DNA of 64,000 nt from CAZRHR01 sp964578885 (GCA_964578885.1 CAZOEO010000013.1:19243-83242), one strand, 5' to 3'. Positions 33,587-42,850 are shown, counted from the stretch's first letter. The notes: generated by a model from the letters alone, not told the origin. Program-made: numbers and translations.

Positions 33587-34336
33587 ATGAGCTTACGTGA
33601 TCAGATTATCCGGGAAAAATTGCCCCAACATGTCGCCATCATTATGGATGGAAATGGAAGGTGGGCCAAGCAACACGGTAGATTAAGGACCTTCGGACAT
33701 CAGGCCGGTGTAAAAACGGTACGCGAAATCGTAGAAGCTTCTGCCGAAACAGGCATTCAATATCTTACCCTTTACACTTTTTCCACTGAAAACTGGAAAA
33801 GGCCGTCCTTTGAAATCAATGCCCTGATGGAATTGTTGGTGCGAACCATTGGCCGTGAAACACCCACCCTTCAGAAAAACAATATCCGGCTTCAAGCCAT
33901 TGGCAACCTGGAACAGCTGCCGGTTCGGATTCAGAAGCAATTGCAGAAAACCATTCAGGAAACGGCATCCAACACCGGAACCACGCTTATACTCGCTTTG
34001 TCATATTCTGCACGTTGGGAGATTGTACAAGCCACCCAGCGTATTGCCGAAAAAGTAAAACAAGGTCTTTTAGATCCAAATGAGATCAATGAAGCCGTGT
34101 TTACAGGACACCTTTGCACCCGCGATATTCCGGACCCTGAACTACTTATCCGTACCAGTGGAGAATTCCGGATTTCCAATTACTTGCTGTGGCAGATTGC
34201 GTATTCCGAGCTCTACTTCTCTTCGAAACTTTGGCCAGATTTCACCCGAGAAGATTTTTATACCGCGCTGGTAGATTTTCAACATCGCGAACGCAGATTC
34301 GGCGTAACCAGCGAACAACTTATTAATCAGGCCTGA
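33587..34336 (+). CDS. uppS: undecaprenyl diphosphate synthase (isoprenyl transferase)
   Basis: The 249-residue enzyme has the cis-prenyltransferase motifs: IIMDGNGRWAKQHG (catalytic Asp21), the GIQYLTLYTFSTENWKRP block, and the C-terminal PELLIRTSGEFRISNYLLWQIAYSEL. It builds C55-PP from farnesyl-PP and isopentenyl-PP, the lipid carrier for peptidoglycan and O-antigen units. It starts 5 nt after the DUF6089 stop and ends 2 nt before bamA. Confidence 0.98.
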   Translation: MSLRDQIIREKLPQHVAIIMDGNGRWAKQHGRLRTFGHQAGVKTVREIVEASAETGIQYLTLYTFSTENWKRPSFEINALMELLVRTIGRETPTLQKNNIRLQAIGNLEQLPVRIQKQLQKTIQETASNTGTTLILALSYSARWEIVQATQRIAEKVKQGLLDPNEINEAVFTGHLCTRDIPDPELLIRTSGEFRISNYLLWQIAYSELYFSSKLWPDFTREDFYTALVDFQHRERRFGVTSEQLINQA

Positions 34337-34338
34337 TA

Positions 34339-36975
34339 ATGAATAAACACTTTTTTTTAAGCCTGATTTTCACTTGGTGTTTTGGCCTTTTGGCCGTAGC
34401 GCAACAGCCCATTTCAATCGATTATGGATTACCCAAGGAATATCTAATTCGCGATGTTCGGGTAAAAAGTAACTCCGACCAAACGCTCGACAAAGCGGTG
34501 GTGTATCTTTCCGGTTTAGAGCCCGGACAAAGAATCCAAATTCCCGGTGACCCGCTTTCTATGGCCATCAAACGACTTTGGAAAGAAAAGACCTTTTCAG
34601 ATGTTCGGGTCTTTGCGGAATTAGTTGGCACCGCTACCGTAGATATTATCATTGAAGTAAAAGAACTTCCGCGGGTACTGAAACCTGTGTTTACCGGGGT
34701 AAAAAAGGGCGAACGGGAAGACATGGCCGGGATTGTGAAATGGTATCGGGGAGAAGTGTTGACGGAGCATTTGCTGAAATTGCTGGAATATCGGATCAAA
34801 GATTATTATATTGAAAAAGGCTATCTGGATACACGTGTGGAATTTATGGCGAAACCAGACACCACAGCCGGACCGAATTTCGCGGTGCTTCATATTGATG
34901 TAGACCGTCGGGAAAAAATTAAAATTGGCTATATCCACATTGCTGGCAACAAAGTAATGCCGACGTCTAAAATCAGACGGAAGATGAAAGATGCCATTGT
35001 GGAAAAGTCCCGGATGAATCTGGCCAAAGATTTTCTGCTGTTTATGCAAGGCCAGCCGAAGCCGCGCTATGTAGATTCCATGCTTACCTACCATGGAATC
35101 ATTAAGCAAACCGTAGAATACATGCGGAATGCCAACCGCATCAATCTGTTTAAAAGTTCAAAGTATGTAGAATCCGAGTGGGAAACGGCCACCAGAGGCA
35201 TTATTCGGGAGTACAATACCCTTGGATTCAGAGACGCCCGTTTTGTTCGGGACACAGTGTACATGAAAGACGGTGAATTATTTGCCGATCTTACTATTTA
35301 CGAAGGGAACCGTTATTATCACCGGAAAATCACCTGGGTAGGGAATAAAAAATACACCAGCGGTCGTTTAGACAGTATTCTAAATATTCGCCGCGGAACC
35401 ATTTACAACCAGGAGGCGCTGGAACGAAAACTCATGTTTAATCCGGCGGGTGGAGACATTTCCTCGATGTATCAGGATGAAGGATATTTGTTTTTTCAGA
35501 TTAATCCGGTAGAAGTGATGGTCGATGGGGATTCTATCGATTTGGAAATCCGGATATTCGAGGGAAATCAAGCGCGTGTTGGACGGATTCTGGTCACAGG
35601 AAACGCCAAAACCAACGACCGGGTCATTCTGAGGGAAATCCGTTGTCGTCCGGGCGATTTATATTCCCGTGCCAACATTATCCGTTCTCAGCAAGCCTTG
35701 TCGCAGCTTGGTATTTTAAATCCGCAAACCATTGACATACGGCCCAAGCCGAATCCTATCGATGGCACGGTAGACATTGAGTTTTATGTAGAAGAAGCGC
35801 CATCCGACCAAATTGAGTTGTCTGGAGGTTGGGGTGCGAATCGGGTCATCGGAACCCTTGGACTCACTTTGAATAATTTTTCGGCGCGAAATCTGTTTCG
35901 TCCTAAAACATGGGCACCACTGCCGGCCGGTGACGGTCAGCGCCTTTCGATTCGAGGACAGTCCAATGGCCCCAATTTCCAAGCCTATAACTTCTCTTTC
36001 AATGAGCCTTGGTTAGGTGGTAAGAAGCCTATATCCTTCGGTGTATTTGTCAATCACTCACAATTCCGTTTCGGTGGAGTGGATACCAATGCATCGCAAT
36101 TGGGTAACACGTCTGTGGGACTTACTTTAGGTCGGCAGTTGCGCTGGCCGGATGATTACTTTTCCGTTCAGTTTGGCATACGTTATCACCGCTACGATGC
36201 CCGGAACTACAATCTTTTCGCCAACAGCGGCACCCGTTTTACCGGGCAATCCAACAATATTGGTATTTCCGCATCCATCAGTCGGAACAGTACAGACCAT
36301 TTTATTTTTCCACGTAGTGGATCTATGATTACGGCCTCTGTGGAATTTACGCCTCCGTACACGGCGATTTCCGGCGCGGATTTATCCAATGTGTCGCTCC
36401 AGGAGCGTTATGAGTGGTTGGAATATCATAAATGGAAATTTAAAGCCACCTGGTTCAACGACATTACCAAAAGCAAGAACAATCCATTAGTGCTGATGGT
36501 ACGTACGGAATTTGGATTTTTAGGCCAATACAACGGGCAAATAGGGATTACGCCTTTCGAACGGTTTTTCCTTGGAGGCGACGGGCTCACCGGTTTCAAT
36601 ATTGATGGTCGGGAAATCATCGCCATGCGTGGTTATCCGAACTTGTCGCTCACCCCCGGCTATAATGGAACCTCCACTGCCGCGGTGGGTGGAGTTATTT
36701 ATAACAAGCACACCATGGAACTGCGGTTTCTGGTTTCACCAAATCCACAGGCAACCATTTGGGTTCATGGATTTTTGGAGGCCGGAAACTCCTGGGATAA
36801 ATTTGAGAATTTCACACCTTTCCAGCTTAAGCGTTCTGCCGGAGTCGGTGTTCGCTTTTTCCTACCGATGTTTGGACTGTTGGGTGTCGATTATGGTTGG
36901 GGATTCGATGGTTTACCACCAAACAATCGAGCTCCGGGTGGCCAGTTTCACTTTATGATTGGCCAGCAATTCTAA
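34339..36975 (+). CDS. bamA: outer-membrane protein assembly factor BamA
   Basis: The 878-residue protein has a signal peptide (ending LAVAQ), a stretch of POTRA domains (about residues 25-460, including IRDVRVKSNSD, IGYIHIAGNKVMPTSKIRRKM, VGRILVTGNAKTNDRVILREI) and a 16-strand barrel with the family signatures GGDGLTGFNIDGREIIAMRGY and LLGVDYGWGFDG. It folds and inserts barrels in the outer membrane. The gene sits between uppS and a Skp-type chaperone gene, the standard Bacteroidota order. C-terminal Phe is present. Confidence 0.97.
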   Translation: MNKHFFLSLIFTWCFGLLAVAQQPISIDYGLPKEYLIRDVRVKSNSDQTLDKAVVYLSGLEPGQRIQIPGDPLSMAIKRLWKEKTFSDVRVFAELVGTATVDIIIEVKELPRVLKPVFTGVKKGEREDMAGIVKWYRGEVLTEHLLKLLEYRIKDYYIEKGYLDTRVEFMAKPDTTAGPNFAVLHIDVDRREKIKIGYIHIAGNKVMPTSKIRRKMKDAIVEKSRMNLAKDFLLFMQGQPKPRYVDSMLTYHGIIKQTVEYMRNANRINLFKSSKYVESEWETATRGIIREYNTLGFRDARFVRDTVYMKDGELFADLTIYEGNRYYHRKITWVGNKKYTSGRLDSILNIRRGTIYNQEALERKLMFNPAGGDISSMYQDEGYLFFQINPVEVMVDGDSIDLEIRIFEGNQARVGRILVTGNAKTNDRVILREIRCRPGDLYSRANIIRSQQALSQLGILNPQTIDIRPKPNPIDGTVDIEFYVEEAPSDQIELSGGWGANRVIGTLGLTLNNFSARNLFRPKTWAPLPAGDGQRLSIRGQSNGPNFQAYNFSFNEPWLGGKKPISFGVFVNHSQFRFGGVDTNASQLGNTSVGLTLGRQLRWPDDYFSVQFGIRYHRYDARNYNLFANSGTRFTGQSNNIGISASISRNSTDHFIFPRSGSMITASVEFTPPYTAISGADLSNVSLQERYEWLEYHKWKFKATWFNDITKSKNNPLVLMVRTEFGFLGQYNGQIGITPFERFFLGGDGLTGFNIDGREIIAMRGYPNLSLTPGYNGTSTAAVGGVIYNKHTMELRFLVSPNPQATIWVHGFLEAGNSWDKFENFTPFQLKRSAGVGVRFFLPMFGLLGVDYGWGFDGLPPNNRAPGGQFHFMIGQQF

Positions 36976-36998
36976 AATTGGTGCGATTTTTGCAAAAC

Positions 36999-37622
36999 AT
37001 GTACCCTATGAAATGGCTTAGAATCCTCTTTTTGTTGGTGTTTTGTGCGGTCACCTCGGTGTCTACAGCCCAACGTTTTGCGTACGTAAATACAGAAACC
37101 ATCCTGAACGCGCTGCCGGAATACGTAGCCGCGCGCAAGCAACTCAATGAGATTTCAGCCAAATGGCAAAAAGAAATCGAAGTGCAGCTTGCGGAGGTCG
37201 ACAAAATGTATCGTGATTATCAGGTAGAACGCATCCTGATGTCCGAAGACATGCGCATCAAGCGGGAAGAAGAAATCATTGCCCGCGAAAGAGAAGTAAA
37301 AGCATTGCAAAGAAAGCGTTTTGGTCAGGGCGGCGATTTGTTTAAAAAACAGGAAGAAATGCTTCGACCTGTCCAGGACAAAGTGTATGAGGCCATAGCG
37401 GAAATTGCTGAAACCAAGGGTTATGCCATGGTTTTTGATAAAGCAGGCAGTACTACCGTCATTTATTCCGGAGTAAAATTCGACTTGTCGGACGAGGTTA
37501 TCAAGCAATTAGGAGGAACGCCCGGTACCAACTTAATGAAAGAGGGTGGTGGCGATGAAGGTGAGGAGGAAGAGGACGAGGAAGATGGTTCTGCCCCCGC
37601 ACCAATCACGCCCAAAAAATGA
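36999..37622 (+). CDS. skp: Skp/OmpH-type periplasmic chaperone
   Basis: A protein of about 207 residues with a signal peptide (ending SVSTAQ), a beta strand motif (RFAYVNTETILNALPEYVAARKQL) and a long coiled coil (residues 60-140), as in Skp/OmpH. It guards unfolded outer-membrane proteins on the way to BamA. The C-terminus carries a highly acidic tail (EGEEEEDEEDG) and a Pro-rich end not found in E. coli Skp. Starts at 36999 or 37008 are both possible; GATTTTTG lies 6 nt before the first. The stop overlaps the murI ATG. Confidence 0.9.
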   Translation: MYPMKWLRILFLLVFCAVTSVSTAQRFAYVNTETILNALPEYVAARKQLNEISAKWQKEIEVQLAEVDKMYRDYQVERILMSEDMRIKREEEIIAREREVKALQRKRFGQGGDLFKKQEEMLRPVQDKVYEAIAEIAETKGYAMVFDKAGSTTVIYSGVKFDLSDEVIKQLGGTPGTNLMKEGGGDEGEEEEDEEDGSAPAPITPKK

Positions 37623-38425
37623 GGTCCAAGCCCATTGGAATTTTCGATTCCGGTGTAGGCGGACTCACCGTGGCCAGAGCCATTCGCATGGTTTTACCCA
37701 TGGCTGACATCTGGTATTTTGGTGATACAGAGCATATGCCTTATGGTGAAAAGTCACCTGCAACCATCCGCGGTTATGTACGAACCATCAGTAAATACTT
37801 GCATTTTCGGGGAGCGAGTTCCATCGTGATTGCCTGCAATACAGCATCCGCGCTTGGCTATGAAGAGGCCGTTTTGGCCTGTCCGGAATTGCCTGTTATC
37901 AATGTGATTGATCCGGTGGTAGAATATGTTGCCCAGCATTTTCCACTGTCTGATGTAGCCGTTATTGGAACGCGCGGTACCATTTCTAGCGGTGTGTATC
38001 CTACGCGTTTAGCGTCCGCCGCACCCGGCATGCGAGTTCACACCCTTGCTACACCCATTTTAGCGTCTCTAATCGAGGAAAACATCGCCAAACCGGAAGT
38101 CATTACCGGAATTGTCTCCCATTATTTGGATCGGCCCGGTATTCGAGATGCCAAAGTGCTGATTTTAGCTTGTACCCATTATCCATTAATTCGTCAGGAA
38201 ATCTCTCGGGTCGTCGGTCCGGATGTGATCATCATTGATCCAGGTGAGTGGGTCGCTCAAACCATTAAGGATCAAATTGGGAATAGTGCAGAGGGAGGTG
38301 GCGAAATGTGCTGTGAAGTGTCTGATTATACTGAGGCATTTGCAGATGTCGCCAAACGCATTTTCGGCGAAAACCTGAAAATGAACGAATATCGCCTGTG
38401 GGAAATGCCTCAAAGTAGCGAATGA
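37619..38425 (+). CDS. murI: glutamate racemase
   Basis: The 268-residue enzyme has IGIFDSGVGGLTVARAI (Asp10, Ser11), DTEHMPYG, the first catalytic Cys in IACNTASA (73) and the second in ILACTHYPLI. It makes D-glutamate for peptidoglycan. The ATG overlaps the stop of the skp gene by 4 nt. It closes the envelope cluster; about 1 kb without recognised genes follows. Confidence 0.98.
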   Translation: MRSKPIGIFDSGVGGLTVARAIRMVLPMADIWYFGDTEHMPYGEKSPATIRGYVRTISKYLHFRGASSIVIACNTASALGYEEAVLACPELPVINVIDPVVEYVAQHFPLSDVAVIGTRGTISSGVYPTRLASAAPGMRVHTLATPILASLIEENIAKPEVITGIVSHYLDRPGIRDAKVLILACTHYPLIRQEISRVVGPDVIIIDPGEWVAQTIKDQIGNSAEGGGEMCCEVSDYTEAFADVAKRIFGENLKMNEYRLWEMPQSSE

Positions 38426-38630
38426 TTGGGTGTGATATTTACAAGTGACATTTTGTTAATTTCGTTTTTTACGCTATTCCACAGAGGCTTATTCTGCTAA
38501 CATGTAAGTCGCCTCAACGAATTTTCTTTTTCCGCGCAAATGACATTTTCCGCGAACATCACTTCTAACTGTTTTTCTGAGATGGAAGTTCGAATAGTTG
38601 GATTTTGTTGACCCAAATGGACGGTTCTCC

Positions 38631-38917
38631 ACTCCGGGTAAAAACCCACCCCATCCAGTAGACAAATTACGACAGCGGACAAAAATTATTCGGAGAGGAT
38701 CCTGATATAAACGATAAAAATTGGATGGCTATTTTGAGATTTTTTTCCCAAAATCCAAATGAAAATTTTCTTGAAGTCGGAAAATTGAAACGTATTCAGG
38801 GCGTTTCAGGGGTCGGTTTTCCCGGGGGCCACCACTCCTCCTCCCCAGGCGACAAGCTACAAATTTCTCGTGACCTGATTCGGCAATTATCCGTTTATAA
38901 ACGATTAAAATCGGCTA
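38631..38917 (+). repeat. 287-bp direct repeat, copy 1
   Basis: Matches 39067-39353 with only four mismatches by my count. Inside, the 19-mer TATAAACGATAAAAATTGG at 38706 recurs as TATAAACGATTAAAATCGG at 38896 (two mismatches), bracketing a 65-codon frame (MAILRFF...). A GGGT-AAAAA-CCC hairpin-like sequence is near the left end. The two base differences inside the frame both change the protein (Arg/His, Ser/Thr), so there is no sign of purifying selection. Confidence 0.9.
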
Positions 38918-39066
38918 AGTAAAAAGTCGATTTCCAATCCGTTTGGATGGTTTCCCTGGATTTCAAAATGGATACAGGCTTTGATGATTGTGTAAAGCGC
39001 AGGCGAAAATGAATTTTTCCCCAAATGGAAGTTTAATGATTTCCGACAAAAACCTTTTCTGTCGTA

Positions 39067-39353
39067 ACTCCGGGTAAAAACCCACCCCATCCCGTGGACA
39101 AATTACGACAGCGGACAAAAATTATTCGGAGAGGATCCTGATATAAACGATAAAAATTGGATGGCTATTTTGAGATTTTTTTCCCAAAATCCAAATGAAA
39201 ATTTTCTTGAAGTCGGAAAATTGAAACGTATTCAGGGCGTTTCAGGGGTCGGTTTTCCCGGGGGCCACCACTCCTCCTCCCCAGGCGACAAGCTACAAAT
39301 TTCTCATGACCTGATTCGGCAATTAACCGTTTATAAACGATTAAAATCGGCTA
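39067..39353 (+). repeat. 287-bp direct repeat, copy 2
   Basis: Second copy, offset 436 bp from the first, on the same strand. It diverges right after CGGCTA, where its open frame continues further (to 39397) than in copy 1. The sharp ends suggest a discrete element; no target-site duplication was recognised. Confidence 0.9.
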
Positions 39354-39488
39354 TCGAGCCGCCTGGATCATCCAAATACATCCAACGACTTAGATGATGA
39401 ACCAGCGATTCTTCTCTTCAGAAAATGGGAGAAAACAACGGCAGTTTGCCGATATTCGTTTGGTTTAATGCTCCCGACTTAGCAGTAA

Positions 39489-40268
39489 TCAGATCTCGTC
39501 TTTTTTCGTGATTTCCGGCTGTGGACGGGTTTTCTTTTGCCGTCTCAGGTTCATGAATTCCACGGCTAGGGCATATACGACACCAAAATACAAATAGCCT
39601 TTCGGGATTTCTTCATGCACACCTTCCAGCATCAGCATAAAGCCGATGAGAATCAGAAATGACAGTGCCAGCATTTGGAGCGATGGATTGCGGTTGATGA
39701 AGCGGCTGATGGGACCGGCAAAAACCATCATGACCAATACGGAGATGATGACCGCAACCACCATGACCGCAATTTGTTGGGTTAAACCCACGGCCGTGAG
39801 AATGGAGTCGAACGAAAACACCAAATCCAGTAAGATAATTTGCACTAGAATGGCTGGAATAGAGACCTTTTTAGCCGAAACATGGGCTTCATGATCTTTT
39901 CCTTCCATTTTGCTGTAAATCTCTGTGGTACTTTTGGCCATGAGAAAAAGTCCACCCACCAAAAGAATGAGGTCACGGCCACTTATCGCTAGCGGTTGTT
40001 CTAAAATAGGACCAATCTGAAGGGCGGGAATGGTGAATAATGGGGCCTTAAAGCCAAGAATGATATTGATACCCAGAAGCAGTAAAATACGAAATCCCAT
40101 GGCCAACATGAGACCGATGTTGCGCACTTTTCTTTGTTGCTCACCCGGTAAACGATTGGAAACAATAGAAATAAAAATCACATTATCAATGCCCAATACA
40201 ATTTCAAGAAAAGTAAGGGTCACCAGTGATATCCAGGCTTCAGAAGTTGCAAAAACGGAAAAGTCCAT
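39489..40268 (-). CDS. TerC-family integral membrane protein
   Basis: The 259-residue protein has seven predicted helices and the TerC family signatures: TLTFLEIVLGIDNVIFISI near the N-terminus and ILLDLVFSFDSILTAVGL in the second half, each with conserved acidic residues in a helix. TerC/Alx proteins are implicated in manganese export and in metalation of secreted proteins; the tellurite name is historical. Its promoter core is the stop region of the upstream DUF4296 gene, 4 nt before its ATG. It may also be the last gene of that operon. Confidence 0.92.
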   Translation of the reverse strand: MDFSVFATSEAWISLVTLTFLEIVLGIDNVIFISIVSNRLPGEQQRKVRNIGLMLAMGFRILLLLGINIILGFKAPLFTIPALQIGPILEQPLAISGRDLILLVGGLFLMAKSTTEIYSKMEGKDHEAHVSAKKVSIPAILVQIILLDLVFSFDSILTAVGLTQQIAVMVVAVIISVLVMMVFAGPISRFINRNPSLQMLALSFLILIGFMLMLEGVHEEIPKGYLYFGVVYALAVEFMNLRRQKKTRPQPEITKKDEI

Positions 40269-40272
40269 AGTG

Positions 40273-40280
40273 CGAAGTTA
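40273..40280 (-). promoter_or_regulatory. -7 element variant of the terC-family gene
   Basis: TAACTTCG on the minus strand, 4 nt before the ATG at 40268. Its first three bases are the TAA stop codon of the DUF4296 gene. Confidence 0.5.
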
Positions 40281-40601
40281 AAAGGTGGAGGATTGTATTT
40301 GTTCGAGTTGTTGGCCGACTTTTTCATAAATATCGTCCATTTTTTCGGGTCGTTCCAAATACCAATATAAGGTTTGTTGGAAATCTGCAGTGTCTATTTT
40401 TTGGTGTTGCAAAACCTGGTTATACAGCGCTTTGCGATCTGTTTGGAAAAGGGGATCAATCCATTGGAGGTCAGCGGCGGATTCTGCCAAATGAAGCTGT
40501 ACGATTCCTTGGATAAAGGCATCCTCTTTGAGCGGTGGGCCCTGCTTGGCATTTGGATGGCAGGCGAGTAGCAAAGCCATCAGGAAAAAGCCGCGGATCA
40601 T
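40278..40601 (-). CDS. DUF4296 lipoprotein
   Basis: A 107-residue lipoprotein precursor with the lipobox LLAC (Cys14) and a small helical domain whose pattern (IVQLHLAESAAD, LYNQVLQHQKIDTADFQQTLYWYLERPEKMDDIY) fits DUF4296, a Bacteroidota-specific family of unknown function. It follows the coiled-coil gene by 2 nt and precedes the terC-family gene by about 10 nt, so all three may share a transcript. Confidence 0.82.
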   Translation of the reverse strand: MIRGFFLMALLLACHPNAKQGPPLKEDAFIQGIVQLHLAESAADLQWIDPLFQTDRKALYNQVLQHQKIDTADFQQTLYWYLERPEKMDDIYEKVGQQLEQIQSSTF

Positions 40602-40603
40602 AA

Positions 40604-41503
40604 TTAATAAAGCGTGATTTGTTCGCTGGACACCAGGAAACCATCGATATAGACTTCTACTTTATAGCTTCCTGCCGGAAAAACATCCTGGTCCCACGCT
40701 ACGGTTCTGGAAATCCGATCTCCGTTGAAGTCCACATTGATTGAACGGCTATAAGGCAGCTCTTCGCCTTTCGCTGTGGGGAATTTTTTAATTTGTCCTG
40801 CGTCGGCCATAACGAAGCCTTCCGGATTAAAGATGCGGATATAGGCCGTACGTTCTCCTGGAGGTGCTACCTTGTTTTCTTCAACCGTAAACCGGATGGA
40901 AAGTCGGTCGGTACGCCGCGCTTTATCGGTTGGTTTTTCAACACCATCTCTTCCTTTTACTGTGAAGGCCGATACCGACATGGACGACACCTGAAGCCGG
41001 GACGCAATGTCTACTTTTTGCGACAAGGTTCTGGCTTCGTCCGATTTTTGGTCGAGCTGCACAGACAGTTCATTGACTTCAAATTTCAGGCGTTTGTTTT
41101 CCTCTTCAAGTGCAATAATGCGGAGCAAATATTCTTCTTTGGTTCTGCGAAGTTCTTCATAACGTTGCTGAAGGACTTGATAATCCTGATTTTCCTCGAT
41201 TAGGCGCGAAATTTGACGGCGCTGTTCTTCCAGTTTCAGATTGGCTTCGGCTAAAAGGCTGTCGAGCGCTTCTGAACGACCCCGATAGGCCGCCAACTCA
41301 TCAATGGCTTCGGTAAATTGTTCTTCCAGTTCTTGCTTGCGTAGTTCAAGGGTGTCGTTTTGCATGGCGGTTATTTCCTGTAAAACCACCACTTCGCGAA
41401 CTTGAAAAAACTGATAAATATTTCCTACAATAGAAAGAATGAGCAACACGCCTAGCACAAGTGGCCACTTATTACGAGAAGACTTCACTTCTGGATGCTG
41501 CAT
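40604..41503 (-). CDS. membrane-anchored coiled-coil protein, unknown function
   Basis: A 299-residue protein with a single N-terminal helix (residues 13-33), a coiled coil of about 130 residues (38-165) and a C-terminal beta-rich domain (about 175-299) with VDFNGDRISRTVAWD and SYKVEVYIDGFLVSSEQI, likely an Ig-like fold. It resembles Bacteroidota envelope proteins of unassigned role. It may bridge inner membrane and periplasmic partners. It leads the DUF4296-TerC group. Confidence 0.8.
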   Translation of the reverse strand: MQHPEVKSSRNKWPLVLGVLLILSIVGNIYQFFQVREVVVLQEITAMQNDTLELRKQELEEQFTEAIDELAAYRGRSEALDSLLAEANLKLEEQRRQISRLIEENQDYQVLQQRYEELRRTKEEYLLRIIALEEENKRLKFEVNELSVQLDQKSDEARTLSQKVDIASRLQVSSMSVSAFTVKGRDGVEKPTDKARRTDRLSIRFTVEENKVAPPGERTAYIRIFNPEGFVMADAGQIKKFPTAKGEELPYSRSINVDFNGDRISRTVAWDQDVFPAGSYKVEVYIDGFLVSSEQITLY

Positions 41504-41508
41504 GGGTA

Positions 41509-41516
41509 CAAAGTTA
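41509..41516 (-). promoter_or_regulatory. -7 element of the coiled-coil gene
   Basis: Perfect TAACTTTG on the minus strand, 5 nt before the ATG at 41503. Confidence 0.7.
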
Positions 41517-41560
41517 GCGTTTAGATAAAGGAAAGATGGACATTCAATAAAATTAACGGC

Positions 41561-41980
41561 TTAATCGCCAAAATATTCTACCATGTTTCGTTCCGTTTCC
41601 GCGATTTTGATTCCATGTAAAGTGGCACCTAAGTCCCGAATGGCTGGATCTAGAATTTTCCAAACTTCAACAGCAAGATTTTCGGTGCTGGTCAGGATGC
41701 CTTCTAAGAAAGGGACATCCATGTTCAGGTTTTTATGATCCAGTTTTTCAATCACCAACACTTTAATCACCTGACTGAGTGCTTTTAAATCGACCACGAA
41801 ACCTGTATCCGGATGGGGTTGTCCTTTTACGGTGACCCAGAGGTCATAATTATGGCCATGCCAGTTTTTATTGGCACAAGGTCCGAAAACACGGTCGTTT
41901 TCAGCTTCTGACCACGCAGGATTATACAGTTTATGTGCAGCATTGAACTGTTCCTTACGGGTAATGTACACCAGGGGCAT
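41561..41980 (-). CDS. 6-pyruvoyl-tetrahydropterin synthase / QueD-family enzyme
   Basis: The 139-residue protein has the T-fold zinc ligands His16, His41 and His43, with the catalytic Cys35 in FGPCANKNWHGHNY, the DHKNLN motif and a C-terminal ETE. These match QueD (6-carboxy-tetrahydropterin synthase, queuosine pathway) and PTPS. The sequence CANKNWHGH fits bacterial QueD/PTPS-like forms common in Bacteroidota. No other queuosine gene is adjacent, so the exact reaction is open. Confidence 0.9.
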   Translation of the reverse strand: MPLVYITRKEQFNAAHKLYNPAWSEAENDRVFGPCANKNWHGHNYDLWVTVKGQPHPDTGFVVDLKALSQVIKVLVIEKLDHKNLNMDVPFLEGILTSTENLAVEVWKILDPAIRDLGATLHGIKIAETERNMVEYFGD

Positions 41981-41995
41981 GCGCTAAATTTTTGG

Positions 41996-42003
41996 CAAAG
42001 GTA
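41996..42003 (-). promoter_or_regulatory. -7 element of the QueD-like gene
   Basis: Perfect TACCTTTG on the minus strand, 15 nt before the ATG at 41980. Confidence 0.6.
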
Positions 42004-42049
42004 GCAGTTTCCACGTGCACAGAAAAATAGAAAAGGGACGTATGAGTCT

Positions 42050-42769
42050 TTATTTGAGGCCCAGCAGTTGTACGAGTCTTGGATAGGGAACAAATCCATT
42101 CACAACCATAATCCATTTGCCGTTTTCTTCACGTAAAACTGCCGGATAACCGCGCACTCCGAGGGCGCCTGCCCGTTGAAAATCGGCACGTGCCCACTGC
42201 TCCGACACTGGATCTTGCATCAACTGTGCGAAATCCGGGTCGGTATATCCCAAGGCTGTGGCGAATCGGGTATAATGGTGAATTTCCTCGGTGGCAATGC
42301 CCTCCACATAAATTCCTTCTTGCATTCGGGCGGCAAAGGCAAGGGATTTTTCAGGAAATTTTCTGCGGAAAATGGCCAAAGCCCTCGCAGGCGGAAGGGA
42401 ATTCATCCGAACATTCCCACTGGCCAGCGGCCCTTGTAAAAATCCTTCTCCAAATTTTACCCCGGCGGCTCGTTCCACATCTTTGTAAGCGGTTTTAATG
42501 TAAGGAGCCACTTCATTGATGGTTCCTGCCCGGTCATCGAGGCGTAATCCTCCTGAAATTACTTCCAGCTGAATGTGTTCACCATGTTGATCCATCAGCT
42601 GTTTCATCACCGGACTAAATCCATAGCACCAACCGCAAAGTGCGTCGAACACGTACATAAGTTTCATAGGAGAATGGGTGTTTGAGCCTGACATTGACTG
42701 AGAAAATCCCGATCCGTAAACCAAAAGCATGGCCCAAAGAAAAAGGCGGGAAGAAATCTTTTTTGCCAT
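42050..42769 (-). CDS. DsbA-family thioredoxin-fold protein
   Basis: The 239-residue protein has a signal peptide (ending GFSQS) and a thioredoxin fold with active site CGWC at residues 45-48 (DALCGWCYGFSP) and a helical insert. This resembles the DsbA/FrnE-like group. The export signal suggests disulfide chemistry in the periplasm. The cis-Pro region reads GVRGYPAVL. It is a single-gene unit with its own promoter core. Confidence 0.9.
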   Translation of the reverse strand: MAKKISSRLFLWAMLLVYGSGFSQSMSGSNTHSPMKLMYVFDALCGWCYGFSPVMKQLMDQHGEHIQLEVISGGLRLDDRAGTINEVAPYIKTAYKDVERAAGVKFGEGFLQGPLASGNVRMNSLPPARALAIFRRKFPEKSLAFAARMQEGIYVEGIATEEIHHYTRFATALGYTDPDFAQLMQDPVSEQWARADFQRAGALGVRGYPAVLREENGKWIMVVNGFVPYPRLVQLLGLK

Positions 42770-42779
42770 TTTTTATAAG

Positions 42780-42787
42780 CAAAGATA
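42780..42787 (-). promoter_or_regulatory. -7 element of the DsbA-like gene
   Basis: Perfect TATCTTTG on the minus strand, 10 nt before the ATG at 42769. Confidence 0.65.
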
Positions 42788-42850
42788 GGGCATGGCCCTA
42801 CGCCGGAAGACCGCGGGTCGGGCAGAATGTTTAAAAAAAACAAAATGCCA

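Larger units (their letters stand above)
38426..39488. other. 1.06-kb intergenic region with a duplicated segment
   Basis: No recognised gene lies here. Two almost identical 287-bp copies (listed separately) are separated by 149 bp of unrelated-looking sequence. Each copy carries a small open frame (38725-38922 and 39161-39397) of unknown reality. Confidence 0.7.

Noticed and set aside
36207..36389. Open frames antisense to bamA and other long genes
   Set aside because: They track the codon pattern of the real gene in shadow frames and lack independent start signals.
38631..39353. Duplicated block as a CRISPR array
   Set aside because: Only two long copies with a single 149-bp spacer; unit length and spacing do not fit CRISPR.
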